Assembly (NCBI RefSeq): GCF_001642085.1
Contig: NZ_CP014699.1
Span: 1,054,001 to 1,118,000, forward strand
Direction of reading: 5' to 3'
Source: Streptococcus pantholopis
Lineage (GTDB): Bacteria > Bacillota > Bacilli > Lactobacillales > Streptococcaceae
DNA: 64,000 bases
The translations under genes and the position numbers were made by a program. The stretch's first letter is position 1. Every line of letters begins with the position of its first letter. The notes beneath the pieces were generated by a model. The model did not search any database, had not been told where the DNA came from, and worked only from the letters and a program-made list of their open reading frames with translations. Positions 17,597-27,600 of the stretch are shown piece by piece.

Positions 17597-17628
17597 TTTA
17601 AAAGAACACCAAAAAACTCAACAAAAAC

Positions 17629-17657
17629 AGTATATAATTTTCTTATTTCCTTGTCAA
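17629..17657 (-). promoter_or_regulatory. glmS: glmS promoter
   Basis: Minus-strand TTGACA (17652-17657) and TATACT (17629-17634) with a 17-bp spacer. Confidence 0.8.
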
Positions 17658-17663
17658 TAAGAA

Positions 17664-17675
17664 AATTGGTATAGT
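17664..17675. promoter_or_regulatory. NagR-type operator (dre site) upstream of the glmS -35
   Basis: A second exact AATTGGTATAGT, 68 bp centre to centre from the first (17585) plus 11. The two copies flank the promoter, as for a repressor acting at two sites. Confidence 0.7.
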
Positions 17676-17725
17676 CAAATTTCAAGATTCAAAAGCAAAA
17701 TTCCCCAATAAAAAAGCAGCTTTCG

Positions 17726-18286
17726 CTACTCTACATCAATAAAACCAAACTGATTTAGGGGAAGTACCCTGAATCTGATCACGCCTTTTATCTGAGAGGA
17801 TTTGATAATGCCAAATTCTCTGCTGTCCTTAGTATTGCGCCGGTTATCATTTAAAATTAAATATTCCTTATTGGCAAGCACGGTCTTTTGATCATCTTTA
17901 GCAATCGTTGCTAAAGTAAAATCTTCAGTGAAAAGTGATCCGGCCGGAGCAGATTCCAGATAGGCGGTTTTTTCTTCTTCAATATAATTTTGCGCTGCGA
18001 CAGCATTATTTAAATAAAAAATATCATCCATATAAGTCACACTGTCACCGGCTTCGGCTACAATCCGGCCGACATAATCGTTTCCGTCAACTGTATAGAG
18101 AACAAAGTCTTTATACTGAGGGGTAACATTTTTATTGATGGTGACCAAATCCCCTTGATGTAAATAAGAATTAGCAGAACTTTCTGCAATCCGAACAGTT
18201 GAAAACACAAAAATTCGTAAAAGGAGAGCTGCTAAAATAATGATTAAAGCAATAATCAAGTTACGAATAAAATCTCTTTTTACCAT
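17726..18286 (-). CDS. Signal peptidase I-like protein lacking the usual catalytic lysine
   Basis: This 186-residue type I signal peptidase family protein has one N-terminal membrane anchor (about 9-30) and an extracellular domain. The nucleophile region reads ESSANSYL in place of SMxPTL, leaving Ser37 in position. The normally invariant Lys-Arg before the GD motif reads VGRIVAEAGD, so Gly73 replaces the general-base lysine. The C-terminal motif is NDNRRNTKDSREFG. It may be inactive or use another base, like pilus-associated SipA proteins. It lies between pyk and glmS, on the same strand. TTGGAG is upstream of the start. Confidence 0.85.
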   Translation of the reverse strand: MVKRDFIRNLIIALIIILAALLLRIFVFSTVRIAESSANSYLHQGDLVTINKNVTPQYKDFVLYTVDGNDYVGRIVAEAGDSVTYMDDIFYLNNAVAAQNYIEEEKTAYLESAPAGSLFTEDFTLATIAKDDQKTVLANKEYLILNDNRRNTKDSREFGIIKSSQIKGVIRFRVLPLNQFGFIDVE

Positions 18287-18337
18287 AATGACTCCAAGCT
18301 ATCTTTCTGAATAACATTATATCATTTTCCAGCTTAT

Positions 18338-18378
18338 AAAAAAAGAGAAGCCGCTTATATTAAAAGCGAACATCTCTC
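18338..18378 (-). terminator. pyk: Terminator of pyk
   Basis: Minus-strand GAGAGATGTTCGCTT and AAGCGGCTTCTC form an imperfect stem, followed by TTTTTTT. Confidence 0.7.
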
Positions 18379-18394
18379 AAATAAGAAAACATGT

Positions 18395-19897
18395 TTATTT
18401 AACCGTACGAATACGCATTGTGTTTGTTCCGCCTGAACCAACCGGTACACCGGCTACAATCACAATATTATCGCCCGATTCTACAAGACCAGATTTCAAA
18501 GCCGCTTTTTCAGCTACATCAAACATGTCATCTGTTGAAGCAGGTTTCTTAGTCACAACAGGAATAACTCCCCAATTAATCATCAATGATTTTTGTGTTT
18601 TTTCATCAAAAGTCACAGCCAAAATATCAGCATCAGGACGGTATTTAGAAATAAGACGTGCTGTATTGCCGGATTCAGTAATAGTAACAACCAGCTTAAT
18701 ATCCATAGAGCGGGTCGCATCTTTGACCGCTGATGCAACAACTTCTGTTTTTGAAGTCCGTTCAAATTCATCTGAGTTCAAGCGGCCGTATTCATTGAGC
18801 AAAGTCTGAGCATTTTTATCAATTGTTGCCATAGTCCGCACTGATTCGACCGGATACTTCCCATTGGCCGATTCTCCAGACAGCATGGTCGCATCTGTTC
18901 CGTCAATAACAGCATTAAAGACGTCCGATACTTCTGAACGGGTTGCCCGCGGTTTATCAGTCATTGTTTCCAGCATATTCGTTGCTGTAATAACTGATTT
19001 GCCGGCAGCATTAACTTTAGTGATAATCATCTTTTGGTAAACAGGAACCATTTCAAACGGAACCTCGATTCCCATATCTCCGCGTGCGATCATGATACCG
19101 TCTGCAGCCTCAATGATTTCATCAATATTGTCAATCCCTTGCTGGTTCTCAATTTTAGCAAAAAGCTGAACGTGGTCATTGCCTGTTTCTTTACAGATGG
19201 CACGAACCTCTTCCACGTCTTTAGCTGTGCGGACAAATGAAATAGCAATGAAATTAAGCCCTTGGCTGAGCCCGAAACGAATATCAGCATTGTCTCGTTC
19301 TGCCAGTGCAGGGAAAGGGATTTTTGTATTAGGGATATTAACCCCTTTTTGTTTGGCAATAATACCGTCATTTTCAACTTCAACGATAAATTCCCGTTTA
19401 GCAATATCTTTTTCGATAACTCTCAGTCCCAACTTCCCGTCATCAATAAGGATAGTCTGACCAACAGCAACATCGTCGTAAATATCTAAGGCACCGGCAA
19501 CATTTAAAGCAATAATATCACGCGTTGATTCAATGCCTTGTTTTGTCGCAACACGAATTCGCTCACCTGTCGTGTAAGAATATTCTTTAGCATCCTCTGC
19601 AAACAATTCCGTACGCATTTCAGGACCTTTAGTATCCAGCAGAAAAGCTACCTTTTGGCGTGCCATTTCCTCTGCCAGACGAACTGTTGCCATGCGTTCG
19701 CCCTGCTCTGAATGGTCACCGTGTGAGAAATTGAAACGAAAGACATTAGCACCTTCGGTTATGAGTTCAGCAATTTTAGCCGCCGATTTTTCAACATCCA
19801 GCTTTTCAGCCCAGTAACCATCTTCACCGAATTTCTTACCGCCGCGAATTTCAACCGCAGGGCCAAGTGTTGCAACAATTTTTACGCGTTTATTCAT
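18395..19897 (-). CDS. pyk: Pyruvate kinase
   Basis: This 500-residue glycolytic enzyme converts phosphoenolpyruvate and ADP to pyruvate and ATP. The N-terminal RVKIVATLGPA, the substrate segment FRFNFSHGDHSEQ, and MIARGDMGIEVPFEMVP with catalytic residues are all present. The C-terminal allosteric domain is complete. AAGGGAG lies 12 nt before the ATG. It follows pfkA by 72 nt with no clear terminator, giving the usual streptococcal pfkA-pyk operon. Confidence 0.97.
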   Translation of the reverse strand: MNKRVKIVATLGPAVEIRGGKKFGEDGYWAEKLDVEKSAAKIAELITEGANVFRFNFSHGDHSEQGERMATVRLAEEMARQKVAFLLDTKGPEMRTELFAEDAKEYSYTTGERIRVATKQGIESTRDIIALNVAGALDIYDDVAVGQTILIDDGKLGLRVIEKDIAKREFIVEVENDGIIAKQKGVNIPNTKIPFPALAERDNADIRFGLSQGLNFIAISFVRTAKDVEEVRAICKETGNDHVQLFAKIENQQGIDNIDEIIEAADGIMIARGDMGIEVPFEMVPVYQKMIITKVNAAGKSVITATNMLETMTDKPRATRSEVSDVFNAVIDGTDATMLSGESANGKYPVESVRTMATIDKNAQTLLNEYGRLNSDEFERTSKTEVVASAVKDATRSMDIKLVVTITESGNTARLISKYRPDADILAVTFDEKTQKSLMINWGVIPVVTKKPASTDDMFDVAEKAALKSGLVESGDNIVIVAGVPVGSGGTNTMRIRTVK

Positions 19898-19969
19898 ATA
19901 AATACGAAACTCCCTTTATTCTTTATTCATCCATAAAACATCAATAATTTTAGATTGTTATACTTAATC

Positions 19970-21001
<1,032 letters not shown>

Positions 21002-21019
21002 TTACTTTTTAACGTTCTT

Positions 21020-21025
21020 ATTATA
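21020..21025 (-). promoter_or_regulatory. pfkA: -10 element of the pfkA-pyk operon
   Basis: TATAAT on the minus strand about 40 bp upstream of pfkA. No convincing -35 is visible. Confidence 0.45.
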
Positions 21026-21063
21026 GCATAATCCTTACCAAATTGCTCCCTTTTCGTATTTTT

Positions 21064-24000
21064 TTATCGAAAAACCGTTTTCAGGACATATTGTTCTAAT
21101 CTTTTTGCTAATGTTTGATTTTTCTGGACATAGTAGGTCTGACTCTGAATGGTCTCCTTGCTGTCCCTGTAATGAAGGACAACAGGAATCTCTCCTTTGA
21201 ACTCAGACAGAACAGCAGATATTTCTCTGTCATAGCGGTGATCCTGCAGCAAAATCCAAAAACGTTCCGAACCGGCCTCTTCTGCTCCATTTAAAATCAT
21301 TTGCAGCTGCCCCTCACGCTTCTGTACTTTTCCCAGCAAATAGTAAAAACTCCCTTCCTGCAAGAGTGATTTAAATTGCTGATAGCTCTCCGGAAACACA
21401 GTAACATCCAGTGTTTTCTTAGCATCAGTAACTTTCAAAAATGCCATTTGCTGGCCTTTAGACTTGGTCCGGATCACACGTATCTTTTGAATCTGAATGA
21501 GTATGGTAGCTTCCGTATTTTCCTGCAAATCATTTATAGTTTGAAAAGTTCTTCTCGACTGCTTAGCAATTTCAAAAAGCGGATGCGGACTGAGCCCAAT
21601 CCCTAAGAGCTCCTGTTCTATCTGATATTTTTCCATCCCCGAATAATCGTCTGTTTCCAGCCAATTATAAGCACTGTCAGCAAACAAACTGCCCAGTTCA
21701 TTAACAAAGGTAAACAGATGGTCCAAATTAGCTTCAATTTTTTTCCGATTAGGCTCAAAAGCATCAAAAGCCCCAATACGGATCAAAGGTATGATATAGT
21801 CACGCTTTTGAAAATTAGGCGGGAGCTGTGTTAAAAAATCTTCGACACTTTGAAACGGTCTTTTGTCAATAATCCAGTAGGCCAGTTCCTGAGGAAAACC
21901 TTTTAAGTGCCGCATGCCCAAAGAAATACGATCTTGAACAATTTTATCTGTATAAGGAACAGAGTTAATCTCTACTTTCCCCACTTCAAAACCGGATTCT
22001 AAAGCATCAACAATATAATCACTGCTTGAATAATTGAGCATAATATCATAAAAAATGGCAGGATAATGCGCTTTAAAGAAAGCCAGCTGGAAAGCCAAAG
22101 CCGAATAAGCAAAAGCATGGCTGCGGTTAAAGCCATAACCAGCAAATTTAGCCATACGGGCAAAAAGATTTTGAGCTGTTTCCAAAGGATGCCCCAGCCT
22201 TTGGGCACCTGCAAGAAAATCTGCTTCCATATCCTGCATTTCTGCGTGATTTTTCTTCGACATTGCCCGGCGGAGCAAATCGGCCTTGCCTAATGTAAAT
22301 CCAGCATAGACCTGAGCAATCTGCATAACCTGTTCCTGATAGAGCATGATACCGTAAGTTGGTTCTAAGATTGGAGCCAAGGTCTCATCAAATAAATCGA
22401 CACGCTCTCGGCCAAAGCGCCGTCTAATATAATTTTCCGTATAGTCACTGGCCCCCGGCCGATTCAAACTGGTCGTTGCCACTATATCTTCAAACTTCTG
22501 CGGCTTAATCCTTTTTAGGAGATTAATGGCTCCGCTTTGTTCAAATTGAAATATTCCTTTAGTCTTACCGGCCGCAAAAAGCGCCAAAGTTTGCTTATCT
22601 TCTAAGTCAATGGCTTTAATATCAATTACTGTTCCCTGTGTTTCAGCCAGTTTTTCCTGCATTTTTTGAACAAAAGTCAGATTGCGCAGTCCTAAAAAAT
22701 CCATCTTCAAAAGGCCGTTCGCCTCAACTGCACCGGCATCGTACTGTGTAATCATCATATCCTCTCCGGCTTTAAGAGGAATATGTTCGGTCAAATCATC
22801 ATCGCTCATGACAATCCCTGCCGCATGAATAGAAGTCTGACGCGGCTGGCCTTCAATACGCTTGGCTATGCGATAGGCCTTCTGGTACTCCGCCCTGCTG
22901 TTAATCATCTGTCTGAAAGCCAAGTTAGTCTCATAAACACTGCTCAGACTATCTCTAAATCTAATTTTTTTGGTTATATCCGTTAATTCATATTCCGTCA
23001 GGCCAAAACGTTTAAAAACATCACGAACTGCCTGCTTGGCACCGAAAGTGGAAAAAGTCACAATTTGTGCGGAATGCAGTGAGCCATAGCGATTTCTGAC
23101 ATAATGAAGGAAATCGCTGCGGTAGATATCAGGTAAATCAATATCAATATCGGGCATGCTGTAACGCTCTTCGTTCAGGAAACGCTCAAAAAGAAGATTG
23201 TTTTCTACGGGATCAATACCGGTGATATCCAGAGCAAAAGATACCAAGCTCCCCGCAGCTGAACCGCGGCCCATCCCCATATAATAACCGCGACTCCGGC
23301 CGAAACGTAAAAGATCCCAGACAATTAAAAAATAGTCATCAAATCCCATTTTATGAATGACAGTCAGTTCTTTTTGCAAACGTTCTTGGTAAACCGGAAA
23401 CCATAAGTTTTTAGCTCTCAAGCCTGACTCTGTCAGTTCAGCTAACTCTTCTGCTGCCTCTCTTTCCCTATTAAAGCGAGGCAATTTTAAATCGGTATCA
23501 AAGTGATAAGAAATTCCGGAGACAAGTTCCTCTAAATTGGACAGAGCCTGAGGGAAAATTTCTTCAAAACGCTGTGTCATCACTTCACACGATAGCAAGG
23601 CCTGATTGGCAAACCCAGCCTCAGTTTCTCGTAAGGGCTTGTTATCACGAATAGCATGCAGCATCTGAATAATCTCAATCTCTTCATCATCAAAATATCG
23701 GACAGTCTGAAGAGGGAGCAGAGGCTGGCTGTAATTTCTCTGCGGTGAGTCCTGATAAACTCCGATATAGTAATCAAAAGCTAAATCCAGTCTGTCAATT
23801 CCTTCAAAATAGGGAAGCACCAAAGCTACACCGGAAAGATATTCAGCCAGATTTTCGTAGGTCAGCTGGCTGGACATTTGCAAAGTGGAGAGTTTCAAAA
23901 GATTTTTGTAACCTTGCGTATTTTTAGCGATGAAATAAAACAGGCAGCTTTCTCCATTGACCGAAAGTTCAGCCTCTAGGCCTAAAACAGGCTGAATACC

Positions 24001-24168
24001 AGCTTTTTGGGCCTCCTTAATAAAATGAAAACCAGCATAGAGACTATCCTTATCCATAATACCAATCGTTTGATAACCCAAGGACTTTGCTTTTTGGATA
24101 TAGCTGCCTAAATCAACCAAGCTGTCCATAAAAGAATAGACCGTCTTAGTATCCAGTTGTGCAAACAT
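21064..24168 (-). CDS. dnaE: DNA polymerase III subunit alpha (DnaE type)
   Basis: This 1034-residue C-family replicative polymerase works beside PolC in Gram-positives, mainly extending primers. The N-terminal PHP domain spans about 1-250. The catalytic acidic motif YSMPDIDIDLPD is near residue 345. A helix-hairpin-helix region, then an OB-fold (about 880-960, ILIQIQKIRVIRTKSKGQQMAFLKV) follow. Length matches Gram-positive DnaE1-type proteins lacking the long E. coli C-terminus. Start chosen at 24168, with AAGGAGAG upstream. An earlier ATG at 24186 overlaps that site. Confidence 0.95.
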   Translation of the reverse strand: MFAQLDTKTVYSFMDSLVDLGSYIQKAKSLGYQTIGIMDKDSLYAGFHFIKEAQKAGIQPVLGLEAELSVNGESCLFYFIAKNTQGYKNLLKLSTLQMSSQLTYENLAEYLSGVALVLPYFEGIDRLDLAFDYYIGVYQDSPQRNYSQPLLPLQTVRYFDDEEIEIIQMLHAIRDNKPLRETEAGFANQALLSCEVMTQRFEEIFPQALSNLEELVSGISYHFDTDLKLPRFNREREAAEELAELTESGLRAKNLWFPVYQERLQKELTVIHKMGFDDYFLIVWDLLRFGRSRGYYMGMGRGSAAGSLVSFALDITGIDPVENNLLFERFLNEERYSMPDIDIDLPDIYRSDFLHYVRNRYGSLHSAQIVTFSTFGAKQAVRDVFKRFGLTEYELTDITKKIRFRDSLSSVYETNLAFRQMINSRAEYQKAYRIAKRIEGQPRQTSIHAAGIVMSDDDLTEHIPLKAGEDMMITQYDAGAVEANGLLKMDFLGLRNLTFVQKMQEKLAETQGTVIDIKAIDLEDKQTLALFAAGKTKGIFQFEQSGAINLLKRIKPQKFEDIVATTSLNRPGASDYTENYIRRRFGRERVDLFDETLAPILEPTYGIMLYQEQVMQIAQVYAGFTLGKADLLRRAMSKKNHAEMQDMEADFLAGAQRLGHPLETAQNLFARMAKFAGYGFNRSHAFAYSALAFQLAFFKAHYPAIFYDIMLNYSSSDYIVDALESGFEVGKVEINSVPYTDKIVQDRISLGMRHLKGFPQELAYWIIDKRPFQSVEDFLTQLPPNFQKRDYIIPLIRIGAFDAFEPNRKKIEANLDHLFTFVNELGSLFADSAYNWLETDDYSGMEKYQIEQELLGIGLSPHPLFEIAKQSRRTFQTINDLQENTEATILIQIQKIRVIRTKSKGQQMAFLKVTDAKKTLDVTVFPESYQQFKSLLQEGSFYYLLGKVQKREGQLQMILNGAEEAGSERFWILLQDHRYDREISAVLSEFKGEIPVVLHYRDSKETIQSQTYYVQKNQTLAKRLEQYVLKTVFR

Positions 24169-24338
24169 GATTCTCTCCTTCTGCATTCTTCTTAGCTTCT
24201 ATTATACTATTAAAAAAAAATCCATGCTGAACTTTTCTTCTCCAGTATAAGAAAAGTTTTTTTCGGCTGTTCAAGTTTCAGCTATCTATTGTTTAACAAT
24301 TCTGAGTTAAGACAGCTGGCAGTCTCAGCCTTATTTTC

Positions 24339-24367
24339 TTGACATTTTACCTATATTTTTGTATTAT
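24339..24367 (+). promoter_or_regulatory. Promoter of the GntR/ABC operon
   Basis: TTGACA at 24339-24344 and TATTAT at 24362-24367 with a 17-bp spacer. Confidence 0.75.
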
Positions 24368-24373
24368 CTATAT

Positions 24374-24564
24374 AGTACAAAGGCCAAAAATGAATAAAAG
24401 TAAGTAGAAACGAAAAGCAAGGAACCTCTTCAGACCAGCTGACAGAGAGAATACCCGAAACTGTGATGGATCATCAGAATCGTTTCCTGCTTAAACTTTC
24501 CAGTGCTTGATTTTCAGCTGTTTTCTTTCTGGACTTTCTTTGTATTTAAGGAAAGGGGTTTTTA
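24374..24564 (+). promoter_or_regulatory. Long, apparently structured leader of the GntR/ABC operon
   Basis: About 190 nt of untranslated leader. AAGCAAGGAAC (24415-24425) can pair with GTTTCCTGCTT (24482-24492). The enclosed segment has further possible pairs such as ACAG/CTGT and GATG-GAT-CATC. No known riboswitch or T-box sequence is recognisable. It may be a cis-regulatory RNA or simply a long leader. Confidence 0.35.
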
Positions 24565-24933
24565 ATGTCTTGGAAATTTGATGAGAAATCGCCTATTTAT
24601 TCTCAAATTGCACACTATATCAAAATGCAGATTATCAGCCAAGAAATGGTAAGTGGTGAACGTCTCCCCACTGTGAGAGAACTGGCAGAGACCGCTGGAG
24701 TCAATCCTAATACTATGCAGAGAGCTTTCACAGAATTAGAACGCGAAGGGATGGTTTATTCTCAGCGAACATCAGGCCGTTTTGTCACAAAGGACAAAGA
24801 CCTGATTGCTGCTAAACGACACGAAGCGGCTCAGTCTGAAATCCACTCATTTGTTGCCAATATGAGAAAAATCGGTTTTCAAAATGAGGATATCATCTCT
24901 GTTTTAAAACTATTTATGAAGGAGAATAATTAG
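24565..24933 (+). CDS. GntR family (YtrA-type) transcriptional regulator
   Basis: This 122-residue protein has an N-terminal winged helix (about 8-75: SPIYSQIAHYIKMQI, RLPTVRELAETAGVNPNTM, TSGRFVTKD) and only a short helical tail. This is the YtrA subfamily pattern, typically repressing an adjacent ABC transporter. AAGGAAAGGGG precedes the ATG. It ends 1 nt before the ATPase gene. Autoregulation at the promoter at 24339 is likely by analogy. Confidence 0.9.
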   Translation: MSWKFDEKSPIYSQIAHYIKMQIISQEMVSGERLPTVRELAETAGVNPNTMQRAFTELEREGMVYSQRTSGRFVTKDKDLIAAKRHEAAQSEIHSFVANMRKIGFQNEDIISVLKLFMKENN

Positions 24934-24934
24934 G

Positions 24935-25633
24935 ATGGCACAACTCTTACAATTGCATCATGTCACCAAAACATTTAATAAAAAAGCTGTCATTGATGAT
25001 TTAACTATCAGCTTGCCCGCCGGTAAAATCATCGGATTGTTAGGACCCAATGGAAGCGGTAAAACGACCCTAATTAAGCTGATAAACGGCCTTTTACAGC
25101 CTAATCGGGGAGAGGTCGTTATTGATGGCTACCACCCTTCTGCTGCAACCAAAAAAATCATCTCCTATCTGCCGGATACAACTTATCTGCGTGAAGAGAT
25201 GAAAATAAAAGAAGCCATCACATTTTTTGAAGATTTTTTTGCAGATTTTAATCGAGAACAGGCAGAACATCTCTTAAACGACCTTGGACTGGATATCAAT
25301 CAGCGCTTTAAAAACCTTTCAAAAGGAAACAAAGAGAAAGTACAGCTGATTTTAGTTATGAGCCGCAAAGCGAAGCTCTACTTGCTGGATGAACCAATCG
25401 GCGGAGTAGATCCGGCTGCCAGAGACTATATTTTGAAGACCATTATTAACAATTATTCTGAAGATGCATCCGTTATTATTTCAACACATCTGATTGCAGA
25501 TATCGAACCGATTTTAGATGAAGTTATTTTCTTAAAAGACGGGAAAATCATCATAGAAGGCAATGCTGATGACCTGCGCTCGCAATATGCACAGTCCATT
25601 GATTCATTGTTTCGTGAGAGATTTAAAGCGTAG
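24935..25633 (+). CDS. ABC transporter ATP-binding protein (YtrB-like)
   Basis: This 232-residue ATPase has Walker A GPNGSGKTT (about 37), signature LSKGNKEKVQL, Walker B LYLLDEPIGGVDP and switch STH. It pairs with the membrane protein encoded next and is co-regulated with the YtrA-type repressor. Such modules often respond to cell-envelope stress, but the substrate is unknown. Confidence 0.9.
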   Translation: MAQLLQLHHVTKTFNKKAVIDDLTISLPAGKIIGLLGPNGSGKTTLIKLINGLLQPNRGEVVIDGYHPSAATKKIISYLPDTTYLREEMKIKEAITFFEDFFADFNREQAEHLLNDLGLDINQRFKNLSKGNKEKVQLILVMSRKAKLYLLDEPIGGVDPAARDYILKTIINNYSEDASVIISTHLIADIEPILDEVIFLKDGKIIIEGNADDLRSQYAQSIDSLFRERFKA

Positions 25634-25645
25634 GGGGAGGGTATA

Positions 25646-26410
25646 ATGTTTACAAAACTTTTAAAATACGAATTTAAATCGGTCGGTAAATGGTATTTTG
25701 CTATGAACATAGCTGTTTTGGCTGTTTCAGTGCTGTTCGGACTGACAGCAGCCAAGAAATTTGCCAATCCTGAATCCGATGCCGTTTATTTTACTGTATC
25801 AGGGACCAATGGCTTATTTATCGCCTTTTTGTTTTTAGCTTTAGGTATCCTTATTTCTGTGACCTGGATTGCGACTTTATTCATCATTATCAATCGTTTT
25901 TCAAAAAATATTTTCGGTCGTGAAGGCTATCTGACACTGACCCTACCAGTTTCAGCACATCAGCTTATTCTATCAAAACTGCTAATGTCATTTATTTGGA
26001 TTGTCTTTAACAGTTTTGTCTTAGTCATCGGTGTTTTTCTCATTATTTTACCCATTACCGGTCCCAAAGAAATTTTGTCTAATCTGATACTGATTGTTCA
26101 GCAGATAACACTTAGCGAATGGCTGCTCTATTTACTTTGGCTTATTTTGGCTATTTTATCAAGCACCTTGATGATATATCTGGCTATTGCTATCGGCCAG
26201 CTGTTTTTAGACAAGCGGAAATTAATGGGATTTCTAGCCTACTTCCTTATTTTTATCATTGTTGAGTTAATCAATCAATCCTTTATTGAAACGATTTCTG
26301 CTTCCTCTTCTGCATTCTTGACTTATTACATTGTTTGTTATCTCATTCAGATTATCATTTACTATTGGGGAATTTGCTATATTTTGCAAAAGAAAATAAA
26401 TATTCAATAG
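25646..26410 (+). CDS. ABC transporter membrane protein
   Basis: This 254-residue protein has about six hydrophobic segments and no recognisable extracellular domain. It follows the ATPase gene by 12 nt, with AGGGGGAGG before its start. It resembles ABC-2-type permeases. The substrate is not evident. Confidence 0.8.
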   Translation: MFTKLLKYEFKSVGKWYFAMNIAVLAVSVLFGLTAAKKFANPESDAVYFTVSGTNGLFIAFLFLALGILISVTWIATLFIIINRFSKNIFGREGYLTLTLPVSAHQLILSKLLMSFIWIVFNSFVLVIGVFLIILPITGPKEILSNLILIVQQITLSEWLLYLLWLILAILSSTLMIYLAIAIGQLFLDKRKLMGFLAYFLIFIIVELINQSFIETISASSSAFLTYYIVCYLIQIIIYYWGICYILQKKINIQ

Positions 26411-26413
26411 ACA

Positions 26414-26446
26414 GATTGGTATTATGAAAAAGTTACCGATTTTTTC
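26414..26446 (+). terminator. Terminator of the GntR/ABC operon
   Basis: GATTGGTA and TACCGATTTTTTC form a 7-bp stem (one G-U pair) with a T-run. Confidence 0.6.
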
Positions 26447-26452
26447 AGCCTG

Positions 26453-27070
26453 TCAGCTGAGAAGAGACTTCAGCAAATCACCGCCAAAAATCCACAAGTA
26501 ACTGTAGCCGATGATAGAAATCGGTTTAGCCAGCATAATAATAACCAAGAAACGCCCCAGCGACATATTACTCAGACCTGTAATCATAACCATAATATCC
26601 GCTGGTGAAATCGGTGAAGCCATGCAGAGGATGAAAAAATTCTCATAGCCCTTTGTCTCCAGCTTTGCCTCATACTTATAAAAAGTAGCTTCTTTGACAA
26701 AAAGCAAAACGAACTTCCTGCCGTATATCTTAACAAGAAGAAATAAAATAAAACTGCCAACAATGATGCCAAGGTAATTATAGATAAAACCAAAGAAGGG
26801 GCCAAAGATCAGAAAACCAGCAATTGTCGTGATGCCGCCGGGAATAACAGGAAAAACAACCTGCAAAATCTGAATGATAATAAAAATAAAAGGGCCTAAA
26901 AATTGGTAACTGTGAACTAAATCTTTTATCGCATTACTGTCATTTAAAATACCCAGACGATAAAGCCAGAACATCAGAAAAAAAGAAGCAATTAAGGCGA
27001 CCGTTCCAAAAATTTGAATGAATTTCTGAATCATCAGATAGCGTTTTGACATCTTCATAATTATTATCAT
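26453..27070 (-). CDS. VTT/DedA family membrane protein (TVP38/TMEM64-like)
   Basis: This 205-residue protein has five to six hydrophobic segments and the family motif region VIPGGITTIAGFLIFGPF...GSFILFLLVKIYGRKFV near 75-125, followed by SPISPADIMVMITGLSNM. DedA-superfamily members act in membrane lipid homeostasis and some as lipid scramblases. The role here is inferred only. No clear Shine-Dalgarno is visible, and start codons at 27070, 27058 or 27052 are all possible. It converges with the ABC operon. Confidence 0.82.
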   Translation of the reverse strand: MIIIMKMSKRYLMIQKFIQIFGTVALIASFFLMFWLYRLGILNDSNAIKDLVHSYQFLGPFIFIIIQILQVVFPVIPGGITTIAGFLIFGPFFGFIYNYLGIIVGSFILFLLVKIYGRKFVLLFVKEATFYKYEAKLETKGYENFFILCMASPISPADIMVMITGLSNMSLGRFLVIIMLAKPISIIGYSYLWIFGGDLLKSLLS

Positions 27071-27087
27071 ATCATATGCAGACTTTT

Positions 27088-27117
27088 TTTGCTATTTGCA
27101 AGCTAATCTGTTATACT
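27088..27117 (+). promoter_or_regulatory. ssrA: tmRNA promoter
   Basis: TTTGCT (27088-27093), an 18-bp spacer and TATACT (27112-27117), about 35 bp upstream of the mature 5' end. Confidence 0.6.
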
Positions 27118-27151
27118 AAAAATCAGGTGAGGGTATCACCTCCTAAAGCTT

Positions 27152-27498
27152 GGGGTCGTTACGGATTCGACAGGCATTATGAGATCTGTTTTGCAACTCA
27201 TCGGCGGATGTAAAACGACCAGTTAAATATAACTGCAAAAAATACAAATTCTTACGCAGTAGCTGCCTAAAAACCAGCCTGTGTGACTGCTGACCAATCG
27301 CTTGTGCTGGGAAGCGGTCTTCATTAATAAGCAAGCTACGTTTAGTCATTGTCTGACTGACTGAAAAGAGACCGATAGACTCGCTTAGCTGGGGTTTGAG
27401 TTATGTATCACAGCTAAGTTAAAATAAGACATAACCTATAGTTGTAGACAAATAGGTTGGCAGATGTTTGGACGTGGGTTCGACTCCCACCGGCTCCA
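27152..27498 (+). ncRNA. ssrA: tmRNA
   Basis: Transfer-messenger RNA rescues ribosomes stalled on broken mRNA. The 5' end GGGGTCGTTACGGATTCGAC and the 3' end with TGGGTTCGACTCCCACCGGCTCCA-type TψC/acceptor arm are clear, with CCA encoded. The tag frame begins at GCA 27235 and reads AKNTNSYAVAA-stop (27235-27270), a streptococcal-type degradation tag. Confidence 0.98.
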
Positions 27499-27509
27499 TG
27501 ACAGCATAA

Positions 27510-27536
27510 AGCAGGGTGCAGACCCTGCTTTTTTAT
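27510..27536 (+). terminator. ssrA: tmRNA terminator
   Basis: AGCAGGGT-GCAG-ACCCTGCTTTTTT, a perfect stem with a T-run. Confidence 0.9.
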
Positions 27537-27571
27537 TATGGCTTCCAACCAGTTTTTCTCTACGAGAAAAA

Positions 27572-27600
27572 CGAAAAAACCGCCAGCTATGCTGGTGGCT
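27572..27600 (-). terminator. Minus-strand terminator, probably of the wall-anchored protein gene
   Basis: AGCCACCAGC-ATA-GCTGGCGGTTTTTTCG on the minus strand, 230 bp after the stop at 27831. Between them (27601-27830) I see nothing else supportable. Confidence 0.65.

Noticed and set aside
17518..17725. Possible glmS ribozyme upstream of glmS
   Set aside because: No ribozyme core is recognisable; the leader is short and has NagR-type sites instead.
24374..24564. T-box riboswitch in the GntR/ABC leader (an AGAGAG motif is present)
   Set aside because: The conserved T-box sequence and terminator/antiterminator pair are absent, and the downstream genes are not amino-acid related.
27143..27349. 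A minus-strand 68-codon frame
   Set aside because: It lies on the antisense strand of the tmRNA gene and has no ribosome-binding site.
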